A DNA stretch of 64,000 bases from NCBI GenBank assembly GCA_041398565.1, contig JAWKUN010000006.1, forward strand, positions 248,001 through 312,000. The letters are read 5' to 3'. Position 1 is the first letter of the stretch, and each line of letters starts with the position of its first letter. The position numbers and the translations under genes were made by a program. The stretch is from DATGPD01 sp041398565 (GTDB lineage Bacteria; Planctomycetota; UBA1135; UBA2386). This document shows, in pieces, positions 34,501 through 43,663 of the stretch. Below the pieces are notes generated by a model, which was given only the letters and a program-made list of their open reading frames with translations, did not search any database and was not told the origin of the DNA.

Positions 34501-37500
34501 ATGCGAGCGCTGCCCACGTGGCTGAGCCTGGCCTTGTGCGTGAGCTGCGGCCTCCGCGACTCGGGCCCGACACAGCCCACGGCGCCGCCGCCACTGGGCT
34601 GGCGCGTCGGCCTCGAGGACATCGGCGACCGTCAGTGCCTGGTCCTGCGCCTGCGCACGGCCGAGGGCGAAGTGGCCGCGGCCGCGACCGGGGTGCGGGT
34701 CGACCTGGGCTCCGGCTCGCCCGCCGAGCTGCCGTTCACGTCGCAGGTGGCCGCCCTCGATGGCACCCACCTGCGGTGCCGACCGGAGGTCGTCGACCAT
34801 TCGGTCGCCGTCCGCGTCGTGCCGCGCGCCGACCGTGTCACCGTCGAGGTCGAGGACACGGTGGAGCTGCCGAGCACGCTCGCCGAACTCAGCATCGAGT
34901 TCCGCCTGCTGGATGCCGAGACCAGCGCGCCGATCGAGAGCTTCGCCCCGCAGGACCACCCCGACCCCCGCGCGGTCGCCGGCGATGTGTCCTGGCGCAC
35001 GCCGCTGGCGTTCGTGCGGGCAGAAGGCCTGGCCATGGCAGTGCTCCCCGACGTCCGCACGTCGCGGCCGCGCGTCCTCCCCGGCGCACTGGAAGTGCGC
35101 TCGACGGAGGGAGCGCGCATCCGCTGCGGCCTCGTGGCACAGCGGGTCGCGGTCGAGCCGGCGGGCACCACATGTTGGCGCGACCCGTCGCTGGCGCGTC
35201 GCGTGGCGGGTCAGACCCTGGGCTTCGCGCTGGACGTCCGCCTGTTCACGGACGCGCTGCCGCGCCGAACCCTGGTCGATCAGGCGCACGACCTCTGGCA
35301 GCAACTGGTGGCTGCCAACCCCGACCTGGGACGCGAATCGATGGCCCGGCAGATCCCACGGTTGTTGCCGCCTGCCGGCGCCGCGACCGCGACCGCAGTG
35401 CGCTTCGGCTACCGCCACAACGCCTTGCTGGCCGCCGCCGCGCTCATCACCCGCGACGAACCCGAGGCGCAGCGCGCCGCCCGCGACCTCCTGCACCTGG
35501 CGCTCGGCGCGCCGCAGCGCAGCGGCATGTCGCCGACCGTGGCCAACAGACACTCCGACGGAGGCTCTCACCGAGGTCCGGCTCGACCGACTTGGTCGCA
35601 GGGTCTGGAAGTCGGCCCGCTCCCCGGCGAGATCTACGACGCCACCGCCGTGGCGTGGACGCGCGTGTGCGGGCTGTGGGCGACTCGCTCCCTGCCGGGC
35701 TCCGACCCCGACCGTCGAGACGCCGAGGCAGCGGCGATGCGCAGCGCGACCTTCCTCCTGGCGAACCAAGTTCCCAGCGGCGCCATGCCGGCGCTGTACG
35801 AAGCGAGCTACATGACGCCCGTGCGGGAGGCGCTCGCCGACCCGGCGGTGGAAGCCGGCGCTGCAGCCCTGCTTCTGGCGGAGTGCGCCGCGATCCCGGG
35901 CGAGCACGCCGAACGCTTCCGCGCCGGCGCCATCGCGGCGGTCATCTACATGCTGCGCGAGTTGGCGCCGGAGCGACGCTGGGACGACCGAGTCTCCCTG
36001 CTGAGCGGTGTCTCCGTGCAAGGCAATGTCGCCTCGCCGGACGGTTCCACTCGGCGCACCCGCTCGGCGCAGAACCTGACCTTCGCATCGCTCGCCGCGC
36101 TCCGTCTCCTCGACGGCGGCGCCCACGCCGACCTCCGCTCGGCCGCGACCACGTTCCTCGAGGAGCTGACCCTGCAACAGCAGCTCTGGAGCCCGCTGTG
36201 GCTGGCGCCCGACCCCCACCCCTCGACGCTGATCGGCGGCTTCGGCCGGCACGATGCCGACGCCACGTGGAGCGATCCGGTGCAGGGCCTGGCCGGGTTG
36301 GCCTACCTGCACGGCTACCGCCACCTGGGACGGCGTGAGTTCGCGCAACGGGGTGCGCTCGCTCTGCGCGCCGCGCTGGCCGGCACGTCGACCTCCGACG
36401 GCGCGTTTCCCTCGGCGCATGGCGTGGCGGCCGCCGCGGCCGAGGTGGCGCTGCAGCTCTACGGCAGCGCGGTCGTCGACGTCGGCGGCCAGTATGCCGA
36501 GCCGATCGACGTGCTGCGGGTGGGCATCGCCGTCCCGACGGCGGAAGTCATCGAGCTGAGTGCCCAGGCCGCCGACCGAAGCGACCTGTCGGTGCGCGCC
36601 AGGTTCTTCGACTTGCCGGCGTCGCCCGACCGCTTCCGGGTCGCGATCAACGGTGGCGCGCCGCGGACCTTCTCGGCGAGCGAACTCGCCGCCGGAATCG
36701 ACGTCCGGCCCGATCCCGTGCTGCAGGCGACGTTCGCGCCGCCACTGGAGATCCAGCTCGACCGCCCCTTCACCCCCCGCCTGCGCTTCGCCTCGCCGCC
36801 GCCCCCGTCTCTCGGCGGAATCGTCGAGGTGCGGGTGCGGGACGCGCCGGCGAAGGACGAACCCCTGGCCGAGCTGACGCTGGTGCCGGACGCGGACGAC
36901 CCATTGACCTGGCGCACGTCCAGCACCTTCGTTCCGTCCGGCAACGTGCGCGCGGGGCAAAGCCTGTCGATGCGCGCCAAGCTGCGCGGGCCGCGCGGCG
37001 ACATCGACATCGCCGCCACCAACGCGACGCTCCTGGGACCGCAAACGGTGGTCGACGTGGCCGGGCCCAACGACATCGACTGCCTCACCCGCGACGCGTG
37101 CCGGAGAGTCCTCTTCGTCGACGGCAGCCGCCTGGCGCGCGAGGTCGGAGTCGGCCCCAGCGCGCTGGTATGGCAGCTGTCGATCCCGCACTCCGTCCTC
37201 GAACTCGAACTGGAGATCCTGCTGGCCGGAGCGTTGCGGCTGCACGGCAACGACAGCCTGCTGCACGAGGACCCGGCATCGACGCCCGCCGCGGCGCGAC
37301 GCCTGCGTGTCACCATCGCCGACCGCCGACTGTGGGAGTCGGGACGCCTGGTGCTGACGTTCGAGCAGGCCGCCCGCGACGAGCCGGCGGCACTGCAGGT
37401 CGCCGAACTGCGCACGCGCGTGAGCGTCGACCCGGGGACCGTCAGCGACGAGGAGGCGCCGTTCGCCACGATCGGCCGCCCCGACCGGGCACGCACTCCC

Positions 37501-39384
37501 GACTCCCAGCTCGCGGTCCTCGTGATCCCCGTCGCCCTGACCGACGCTCCACTGTCGACGACCGAAGACCAGCTCGCCACCCTCTTCTTCGGCACCGGCT
37601 ACCGCCGCACGGCCGGCCCCGACGCGCGCGCGACGACGGGATCGGTCCGCGAGATCCTCGCCGCCATCTCGGGTGGGCGCACCAACTTGGTGGGCGACGT
37701 GGCGGCACCCCTGCGCGCGGACTTCCCCGCGATCGACCTGGCCGACCCGGAAGCGCGCACGCAGCTGGCAGCCCTCGCCCACAAGGTCGCCACGGGACGG
37801 GCACGCGCGTACGGTGCCGTGGTCGTCGTCCACAGCGGCAAGGCGGGAGACGGCGAGCTGCTGCCGACCGCCGCAGACGAGGTGCCGATCGCCAGCGTGG
37901 CCGAGCGCGGCGTCGACGGCTCGGTGCTGGCGGTCGGCCAAGCGCTGGCCGCGATCCTCCAGGCCCGCTACGGAATGGGCCCGCACGCGACGCCGGCCAG
38001 CGGCAACTTCGGCGCGCTGACCCTGGCGGGACGTCACAGCGACCATCGGCCGGCGGCACCGATCGGCGTCGACTTGGCTCGCCTGGGATGGGCCGACGTC
38101 GTCGACGTGGTCGACGACGACGTCGAGGTCGTCGGCGCCGCCACGCAGCGCGAGCGTCGCGTCATGCGCGCGCCCACCGGGCTTCCCGACCGTGGCGATC
38201 TGTTCCTCGAAGTGCGCGGCGGGCTCGCCGAGGAGCCCGACCTGCTGGAGTGCGGCCTGCTGGCCTACTGGCAGCTGCCGAACCAGCCGCTGGTGCGCAA
38301 CAGCCGGGGCGACGTCGCCCGCCCCGATCTGCTGCGGCTGGCGCGCGGCGTCACGACGGTGGACGCCCCGTTCGAGCCCGGTGCGGCCAGCGACCTCGTC
38401 CGCCGCGCGCGGCGGCTCGACGACCTCTCGGATCCGGCCCTCACGACGGTGGAGGGCGAACTCTGCTTCCTCGTCGAGGGGCTGGCGACCGCCACCGGCA
38501 TCGACGTCGGCGAGCGCGTCGGCTTTCGCCTGCGTCGCCTCACCCGGTCCCTCCTCGCGTCGACGCCGATTGCGCAAGTCCAAGTCGCCGCACCGAGCTG
38601 GACGCCGCTGCCGCTCGACGGGGTCGACCGCGGCCTCGGTGTCGTGTCCGCGAGCGGTGAGCACCTGACGATCGAAGTCGCTCGCCACCCGCTCCGGGTG
38701 ACCTGGCCGCTGACCGCGGCCGCCGGGCGTGGCGCCCGCGTCTTCGTGCGCGGACGCCTGCTGCGAGGTGCCGCACGCCTGAGGATCCGTTGCGGCGAGA
38801 CCCTGGTCTTCGAGCAGTCGCTCACCGACGCGCTGGTGCCTCTGGCCGCGGCCGTCGACCTGCCGGCAGCGACCTTGGGCGGACAGCTCGAACTGGAGGT
38901 GACCGCCGAGGCCGGCTCGGACGCCAGCCTGATCCTCGACTCCGTGCTGACGGCGCCCCGCGCGCGGGCCGATCGCATCGTTGCGCGCGGCGACTGGCGG
39001 TCGGAGCGCCTCTCCGACGGAGTCACGCACGCGCCGGTGCTGCCCTTGACGACCGCTGCCGACGGCCGCGCCGAGCTGGTCGAGCCGGTTCTGATTCCGG
39101 CAGGGCGCGCCATGCTGCGTCTGCGCTGCGGGTTCGCCGGCGACGCACCGCCAGCCACCGCGGCCCGACTGGACATCGAGATCGGCAGTCCGGACGGCAG
39201 CCGGCAGGCGCTGCGCTACGACAACCTGACCCTGACGCGCGGTCAGGGGCAGCAGCCGCTGCAGACGCTGCTGCTCGACGTCGACACGCAGGCGAGTGCC
39301 GAGGTCGGGGTCCTGCGCCTGACCGTGCACGCGCCGCCCGACGTGACCCTGTGGGTCGTCGACGCGGAGATCGCCCGACCCTGA
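34501..39384 (+). CDS. Very large exported protein with a degenerate M6-peptidase-like domain
   Basis: The protein has 1627 residues. The N-terminus (MRALPTWLSLALCVSCG) is a signal sequence with an imperfect lipobox around C16, so a lipoprotein is likely. Residues ~1-300 are beta-rich. Residues ~310-680 are helical with repeated Ala-rich hairpins, like an alpha/alpha toroid. Residues ~1000-1205 follow the order of M6 (immune inhibitor A) peptidases: VLVIPVALTDAP, LFFGTG, GSVREILAAISGGR, VVVVHSGKAGDGE, GNFGALTLAG, LGW. At the expected HEXXH site the sequence is AVGQALAAIL, without zinc ligands, so the domain should be inactive. The C-terminal 400 residues are beta-rich. The function is unknown; no full-length relative is recognised. 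Confidence 0.8.
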   Translation: MRALPTWLSLALCVSCGLRDSGPTQPTAPPPLGWRVGLEDIGDRQCLVLRLRTAEGEVAAAATGVRVDLGSGSPAELPFTSQVAALDGTHLRCRPEVVDHSVAVRVVPRADRVTVEVEDTVELPSTLAELSIEFRLLDAETSAPIESFAPQDHPDPRAVAGDVSWRTPLAFVRAEGLAMAVLPDVRTSRPRVLPGALEVRSTEGARIRCGLVAQRVAVEPAGTTCWRDPSLARRVAGQTLGFALDVRLFTDALPRRTLVDQAHDLWQQLVAANPDLGRESMARQIPRLLPPAGAATATAVRFGYRHNALLAAAALITRDEPEAQRAARDLLHLALGAPQRSGMSPTVANRHSDGGSHRGPARPTWSQGLEVGPLPGEIYDATAVAWTRVCGLWATRSLPGSDPDRRDAEAAAMRSATFLLANQVPSGAMPALYEASYMTPVREALADPAVEAGAAALLLAECAAIPGEHAERFRAGAIAAVIYMLRELAPERRWDDRVSLLSGVSVQGNVASPDGSTRRTRSAQNLTFASLAALRLLDGGAHADLRSAATTFLEELTLQQQLWSPLWLAPDPHPSTLIGGFGRHDADATWSDPVQGLAGLAYLHGYRHLGRREFAQRGALALRAALAGTSTSDGAFPSAHGVAAAAAEVALQLYGSAVVDVGGQYAEPIDVLRVGIAVPTAEVIELSAQAADRSDLSVRARFFDLPASPDRFRVAINGGAPRTFSASELAAGIDVRPDPVLQATFAPPLEIQLDRPFTPRLRFASPPPPSLGGIVEVRVRDAPAKDEPLAELTLVPDADDPLTWRTSSTFVPSGNVRAGQSLSMRAKLRGPRGDIDIAATNATLLGPQTVVDVAGPNDIDCLTRDACRRVLFVDGSRLAREVGVGPSALVWQLSIPHSVLELELEILLAGALRLHGNDSLLHEDPASTPAAARRLRVTIADRRLWESGRLVLTFEQAARDEPAALQVAELRTRVSVDPGTVSDEEAPFATIGRPDRARTPDSQLAVLVIPVALTDAPLSTTEDQLATLFFGTGYRRTAGPDARATTGSVREILAAISGGRTNLVGDVAAPLRADFPAIDLADPEARTQLAALAHKVATGRARAYGAVVVVHSGKAGDGELLPTAADEVPIASVAERGVDGSVLAVGQALAAILQARYGMGPHATPASGNFGALTLAGRHSDHRPAAPIGVDLARLGWADVVDVVDDDVEVVGAATQRERRVMRAPTGLPDRGDLFLEVRGGLAEEPDLLECGLLAYWQLPNQPLVRNSRGDVARPDLLRLARGVTTVDAPFEPGAASDLVRRARRLDDLSDPALTTVEGELCFLVEGLATATGIDVGERVGFRLRRLTRSLLASTPIAQVQVAAPSWTPLPLDGVDRGLGVVSASGEHLTIEVARHPLRVTWPLTAAAGRGARVFVRGRLLRGAARLRIRCGETLVFEQSLTDALVPLAAAVDLPAATLGGQLELEVTAEAGSDASLILDSVLTAPRARADRIVARGDWRSERLSDGVTHAPVLPLTTAADGRAELVEPVLIPAGRAMLRLRCGFAGDAPPATAARLDIEIGSPDGSRQALRYDNLTLTRGQGQQPLQTLLLDVDTQASAEVGVLRLTVHAPPDVTLWVVDAEIARP

Positions 39385-39456
39385 CCGTCTCGCCGGAACA
39401 AGGGCTTGCGTCGTGGACGCTGCGGTAGAACCTCGGGTCACGCCGCCGTCCCGCGC

Positions 39457-40470
39457 ATGCCACGCACCTCCCGCAGCCCTCGACAGAATCGCCCGCGCAC
39501 CTACGCCGTGCTCTTCGCGCTGGTGGTCGCGCTGTGCCTCGCCCAGGTGACGTGGTGGATCCTGTTCCAAGTGGCCGAGACCGAACGCCTCGAACGCGCC
39601 AGCACCTTGCTGGCCCAGGGCGACACCGCGGCGGCAGCCCACGAGCTCGGCGCTGGCCGCGCGGGCGACCTGGCCGCGACGGCCAGACGCCGCCGGGTGA
39701 TGTTCGTGAGCGAGGGCATCACCCTGAGCGCGCTCGTCCTCGTCGGCGTCGTCTTCTTCTATCTGGCGATCGTGCGCGAGCGACGTCTGCGCCTCACGCA
39801 GGAGCGGTTCCTCACCGGCGCGACGCACGAGCTGAAGACGCCGGTGGCGAGCCTACGCCTCGGCCTCGAATCGATGGCCGCGGGCACGCTGCCGGCCGCG
39901 AAGCACCCGGCCTACCTGCAGGCCATGCTGCGCGAAACCGAGCGCCTCGACCTTGGCCTGTCCAACGTGCTCGCCGCTGCCGGTCTGCAGGAGGCGCAGT
40001 CGCCGGCGAAGCTGGTGCGCGGCGATCTCGCCGCCGACGTGCGCGATGCCGTCGGCGCCCTGCGCCTGCGGGCATCGACCGCGCAGGTGGAGCTGGCGCT
40101 CGGCGACCTCCCCTGCACCCCCGTGCTGCGCGACGAGTCCGCCCTGCAGCACGCCCTGCGCAACGTGCTCGACAACGCCATCAAGTTCTCGCCGCCGCAG
40201 ACCGCGGTGCGCGTCGGCCTGCACCACGCACAGACCCTGGCGACGGTCACCGTCGAAGACAGCGGCGTCGGCGTCCCGACCGAGGACCTACCGCATTTGG
40301 GCGAGCGCTTCTACCGCGCCGCCAACGCACTGCACAAGGGCGGCACCGGGCTCGGGCTGTATCTGGCGCGCACCCTGGTGCGCACGTGCGGCGGCTCGCT
40401 CGCCGTGCGCAGCCCGGGCGAGGGACGTGGGTGCTGCGTCGAGATCACGCTGCCGCGGGAGGCGACGTGA
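39457..40470 (+). CDS. Sensor histidine kinase (HisKA type)
   Basis: The protein has 337 residues from the ATG at 39457. Two membrane helices (~15-38 and ~85-107) enclose a short periplasmic loop of about 50 residues. The phospho-acceptor His is in THELKTPVASLRLG. N, G1 and G2 boxes of the ATPase are visible (NVLDNAIKFS, EDSGVGVP, GGTGLGLYLA). No PAS or HAMP domain is obvious. It senses an unknown envelope signal. It overlaps the response regulator by 4 bases, and lies between the giant exported protein and a membrane peptidase. Confidence 0.92.
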   Translation: MPRTSRSPRQNRPRTYAVLFALVVALCLAQVTWWILFQVAETERLERASTLLAQGDTAAAAHELGAGRAGDLAATARRRRVMFVSEGITLSALVLVGVVFFYLAIVRERRLRLTQERFLTGATHELKTPVASLRLGLESMAAGTLPAAKHPAYLQAMLRETERLDLGLSNVLAAAGLQEAQSPAKLVRGDLAADVRDAVGALRLRASTAQVELALGDLPCTPVLRDESALQHALRNVLDNAIKFSPPQTAVRVGLHHAQTLATVTVEDSGVGVPTEDLPHLGERFYRAANALHKGGTGLGLYLARTLVRTCGGSLAVRSPGEGRGCCVEITLPREAT

Positions 40471-41174
40471 GTGCGCCACGCTGCCTCGTCGTCGAGGACG
40501 AAGACCTGCTGGCCGACTTGCTGGTCGACAACCTGCTCGAGGCCGGCTACGCCCCGGAACGCGCTGCCGACGGTGACGCCGCCGTGGCTGCGCTGGTCGC
40601 CACGTCCTTCGACCTCCTCGTGCTCGACGTGATGCTGCCCAAGCGCGATGGGTTCAGCGTTCTGCAGTGGCTGCGCGCGCGAGGCGACCGCACGCCGGTG
40701 CTGGTGCTGTCGGCGCGCGGCGCCGACGCCGACCGCATCCGCGGACTCGAGCTCCAGGCCGACGACTACCTCGTCAAACCGTTCAACCTGCAGGAGCTGC
40801 TGCTGCGCTGCCAGGCGCTGCTGCGCCGGGCGCAACGCTCCACGTCGACGATCGCCTTCGGCGGCAACCGAGTCGACGTCGGCGCACACCGGGCCATGAC
40901 CTGGCGCGGCGAAGAGGTGACGCTGACCCCGGCCGAGCTCAGCTTGCTGCGGGTCCTCGCCGAACGTGCCGGCGAGGTGGTCGACCGACGCGTCCTGGTC
41001 GACGTGGTGTTCGGCCCGAGCACACCGGTCAAGCACCGCACCCTCGACAACCTCGTGCTGCGCCTGCGACGCCTGTTCGAGGCCGACAGCAAGCACCCGC
41101 GCCACTTCTTCACCGTCCGCGCCGTCGGCCTGCGCTTCGAGCCGGGCGCGGCAAACGGCGACAGCGGGCAGTAA
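40467..41174 (+). CDS. OmpR-family response regulator
   Basis: The protein has 235 residues from the GTG at 40467 (overlapping GTGA with the kinase stop). The receiver has an acidic pair in VVEDED, phospho-acceptor Asp in LLVLDVMLP, and Lys in VKPFN. The C-terminal winged helix (LTPAELSLLRVLAERAGEVV, then LDNLVLRLRRLF) binds DNA. Targets are unknown, but neighbouring exported-protein and peptidase genes on the same strand are candidates. Confidence 0.93.
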   Translation: MSAPRCLVVEDEDLLADLLVDNLLEAGYAPERAADGDAAVAALVATSFDLLVLDVMLPKRDGFSVLQWLRARGDRTPVLVLSARGADADRIRGLELQADDYLVKPFNLQELLLRCQALLRRAQRSTSTIAFGGNRVDVGAHRAMTWRGEEVTLTPAELSLLRVLAERAGEVVDRRVLVDVVFGPSTPVKHRTLDNLVLRLRRLFEADSKHPRHFFTVRAVGLRFEPGAANGDSGQ

Positions 41175-41184
41175 CCTGCGACCG

Positions 41185-43464
41185 ATGCCGACGCTGTCGC
41201 GCGCAGCCGCCCTGATCGCCGTCTCGCTCATGGTCGTCGTGCTGGTGGCGGCGGAGTTCGCCTACCGTCCGCCCGCACCCCGCGACGCCGGCGCGCCCCT
41301 CGACGAGTTCTCGGCGGCCCGCGCCGAAGGTGTCCTCGCCCGCATCCTCGGCGACCAGTCACCGCACCCCCTCGGCACCGAAGCGAACGATGCCGTGCGC
41401 GCCCGGGTGCTGGCCGAACTGACCGACCTGGGCCTCGCGCCGACCGTGCAGACCGCGTTGGTCTCCCACCGCGGTGCGGTCGCCCGCGTGCACAACATCC
41501 TGGCGCGCATCGAAGGGCCGGCCCAGGGTGCCGTCCTGCTGGCGGCGCACCACGACTCGGTGGGCGCGGGCCCGGGTGCCGGCGACGACGGCGCGGGGGT
41601 GGCCGCGATGGTCGAGACCGCGCGCGCCCTGCTGCGCGGCCCGCGGCTGCCCCATCCGGTGATCCTCTTGATCGACGACGGTGAGGAACTCGGGCTGTAC
41701 GGAGCGCGGGCCTTCTGCGAGCACCCCTGGGCCAAGGAAGTCGCTGTCGTGCTGAACTTCGAGGCACGCGGCACCTGCGGCGCAAGCCTGCTGTTCGAAA
41801 CCGCGGGCGCCGACTTGTGGACGATGCGGAAGGCCGCCGAACATCTGGCGCGTCCGATCACCGGATCGTCGTTCGCCGCCGTCTACCGCACGCTGCCCAA
41901 CGGCACCGACCTCAGCGTCTTCGCCCAGCATGGGATGCGAGGTGCCAACTTCGCCTTCGTCGGCGGCGCACGACGCTACCACACGCCGCTCGACGACCTC
42001 GCCCACCTCGACCGCGGCAGCCTGCAGCATCACGGCGACAACATGCTGCGGATGGCGCGCGCGCTTGCGGGGGCCGAAGATCTGGCCACGCGCCACAGCG
42101 AGCGGGCTCTGTTCTTCGACGTGCTGGCCCGCGCAGTCGTCGTCCTGCCGCTCGACGCGGAGCTGCCGGCGTGCGGCGGCTTGATGCTCGCTTGGCTGGT
42201 GCTGTTGCTCGGCCAGCACCAGCGTGGCCGGCTCCGGGTCCGCAGTCTGGTGATCGCATCGACCGGCGCGCTCGCCGCCGTGGTCGTCGCCGCCGCCGCC
42301 GGCTTCGGCCTGACGTCGATCCTGCACGCGCTCGGCCGCCTGCCCACCCCGTTCCCGCCCTCGCCCGCGGCACACGAACTCTGCTACGGCCTCGCCGGCG
42401 TCGCCACCGCGCTCGCCACCCTCGCGCTCGTCGGCCGGCGCGTCGATCGCTGGCACGTCGTGGCGGGGACCGGCGGGTTCCTGTCTCTGCTGGCCGTGGC
42501 GATCGCCGCGGCGCTCCCCGGCTCGAGCTATCCGATCTTCGTCGCTGCCGCGGGAGCTTGGCTGGTTGCGCTCCTCCCGGGCGGCGCGCGTGGGCCGCTC
42601 GCGCTGTGCACCGTCGTCGCGGCAACGGTGGTCGCCGTCGTCTTCGCGCCGTTCTTCGCGCTGCTCCCCAGCGCGATCGGCCTCGCCGCCGGACACGCGC
42701 ACGCCGCGCTCGCCGCCCTGGCCGTCCTGGCCCTTCCCTGGCTGTGGCCCGCGCTCCTCGGCCGCCGGCTGGCGGACGCCGCCGCGGTCACCGGGCTCGC
42801 CAGCGCGTGTGCCGTCGGCCTGGTCCTCCTGGCACCCATCCACGACCGCGACCATCCGGCCCGCGCCAACCTGGTGCACGTGAGCCTCGCCGGCAAGCCA
42901 CCGCTGTGGTCGCTGGGCGACGCCGACTTCCTGTCGACCCCGAACGGTCGTCCCAAGTTCCGCACCCGCCCGTTGCCCTGGCTCGACGAGGGCTGGTGCA
43001 CCTCCACCGCCGACCTCCGGCGCCTCGCCGAGCCGGCGGTCGAGTGGGAACGCGAGCGTCGCGGTGGCGACCAGTTCGTGCTGCGCGGCTCCATGCGCTC
43101 GCGCCGAGGCGCCCCGTGGCTGGCGCTCTGCCTGCCCGCCGATCTGAGCGTGCTGTCGGCGACGGTCGCGGGGGCGAAAGTCGACCCGGCTCGGTCCGCG
43201 GACCGTTCCGCACCGTCCGGCCGATCCACCGAGTGGCGCACGCTCGCCTTCCTGGGCGCCCGTGAGCACGAAGCCGTCACCTTCGAGATCCGCTTCCGAG
43301 GGCGTTCGCGGCGCGCCCCTTACGTGTTCGACCGGTCGCTCGGCCTGCCCGCCGAGGCCGAAGCCGATGCCGCGAAGTGGACCGAGGCGCGGGCGAACGC
43401 CCTGGCAGCACCGATCCACCTCGGCGACGGCAGCATCGTCGCCGTGCCTCTGAGCGGCTGGTGA
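41185..43464 (+). CDS. Membrane-anchored M28 family aminopeptidase
   Basis: The protein has 759 residues. An N-terminal membrane helix is followed by an M28 zinc-peptidase domain at ~35-300. Zinc ligands and catalytic residues are visible in AAHHDSVGAGPGAGDDGAG, DDGEELGLYGA, NFEARG and YHTPLDD. Next come about nine membrane helices (~310-560) and a soluble C-terminal beta domain of ~180 residues. The layout resembles ER metallopeptidase 1 (Fxna) and its bacterial relatives. It is likely to degrade or trim exported peptides. It starts 11 bases after the response regulator and may belong to the same transcript. Confidence 0.9.
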   Translation: MPTLSRAAALIAVSLMVVVLVAAEFAYRPPAPRDAGAPLDEFSAARAEGVLARILGDQSPHPLGTEANDAVRARVLAELTDLGLAPTVQTALVSHRGAVARVHNILARIEGPAQGAVLLAAHHDSVGAGPGAGDDGAGVAAMVETARALLRGPRLPHPVILLIDDGEELGLYGARAFCEHPWAKEVAVVLNFEARGTCGASLLFETAGADLWTMRKAAEHLARPITGSSFAAVYRTLPNGTDLSVFAQHGMRGANFAFVGGARRYHTPLDDLAHLDRGSLQHHGDNMLRMARALAGAEDLATRHSERALFFDVLARAVVVLPLDAELPACGGLMLAWLVLLLGQHQRGRLRVRSLVIASTGALAAVVVAAAAGFGLTSILHALGRLPTPFPPSPAAHELCYGLAGVATALATLALVGRRVDRWHVVAGTGGFLSLLAVAIAAALPGSSYPIFVAAAGAWLVALLPGGARGPLALCTVVAATVVAVVFAPFFALLPSAIGLAAGHAHAALAALAVLALPWLWPALLGRRLADAAAVTGLASACAVGLVLLAPIHDRDHPARANLVHVSLAGKPPLWSLGDADFLSTPNGRPKFRTRPLPWLDEGWCTSTADLRRLAEPAVEWERERRGGDQFVLRGSMRSRRGAPWLALCLPADLSVLSATVAGAKVDPARSADRSAPSGRSTEWRTLAFLGAREHEAVTFEIRFRGRSRRAPYVFDRSLGLPAEAEADAAKWTEARANALAAPIHLGDGSIVAVPLSGW

Positions 43465-43530
43465 TCACACGGCACAACCGAACCGCAATACGGTGCGTCG
43501 ATCGCGGCCTGCGTGGGAGGGCGCAGGGAC

Positions 43531-43558
43531 CTTGTTTACAAGCGGTTTTGCAAACAAG
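43531..43558. promoter_or_regulatory. AT-rich inverted repeat, candidate operator
   Basis: CTTGTTT at 43531-43537 and AAACAAG at 43552-43558 form an inverted repeat with a 14-base spacer, extended by GAC / GTC flanks with one offset. It is one of the very few AT-rich spots in the region and lies ~105 bases before the nonaheme cytochrome start. It is a plausible regulator site or promoter; the regulator is unknown. Confidence 0.45.
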
Positions 43559-43663
43559 TCCGAGCCGGCGCTTGCGGGGGTTTCCGTAGCCTCTCCTAGG
43601 CTCACGTAACCCACCCCCATCCCTGCCCCCCGGCAGGCGATGTCCCTCACCCTGGACTTCGTC

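Noticed and set aside
34219..39828. 1869-residue open frame antisense to the giant exported protein
   Set aside because: The frame is open only because of the high GC third positions of the true gene. Its translation is Arg/Gln/Val-rich without domains, and the opposite strand has a signal peptide, domain order and a start just after terminator hairpins.
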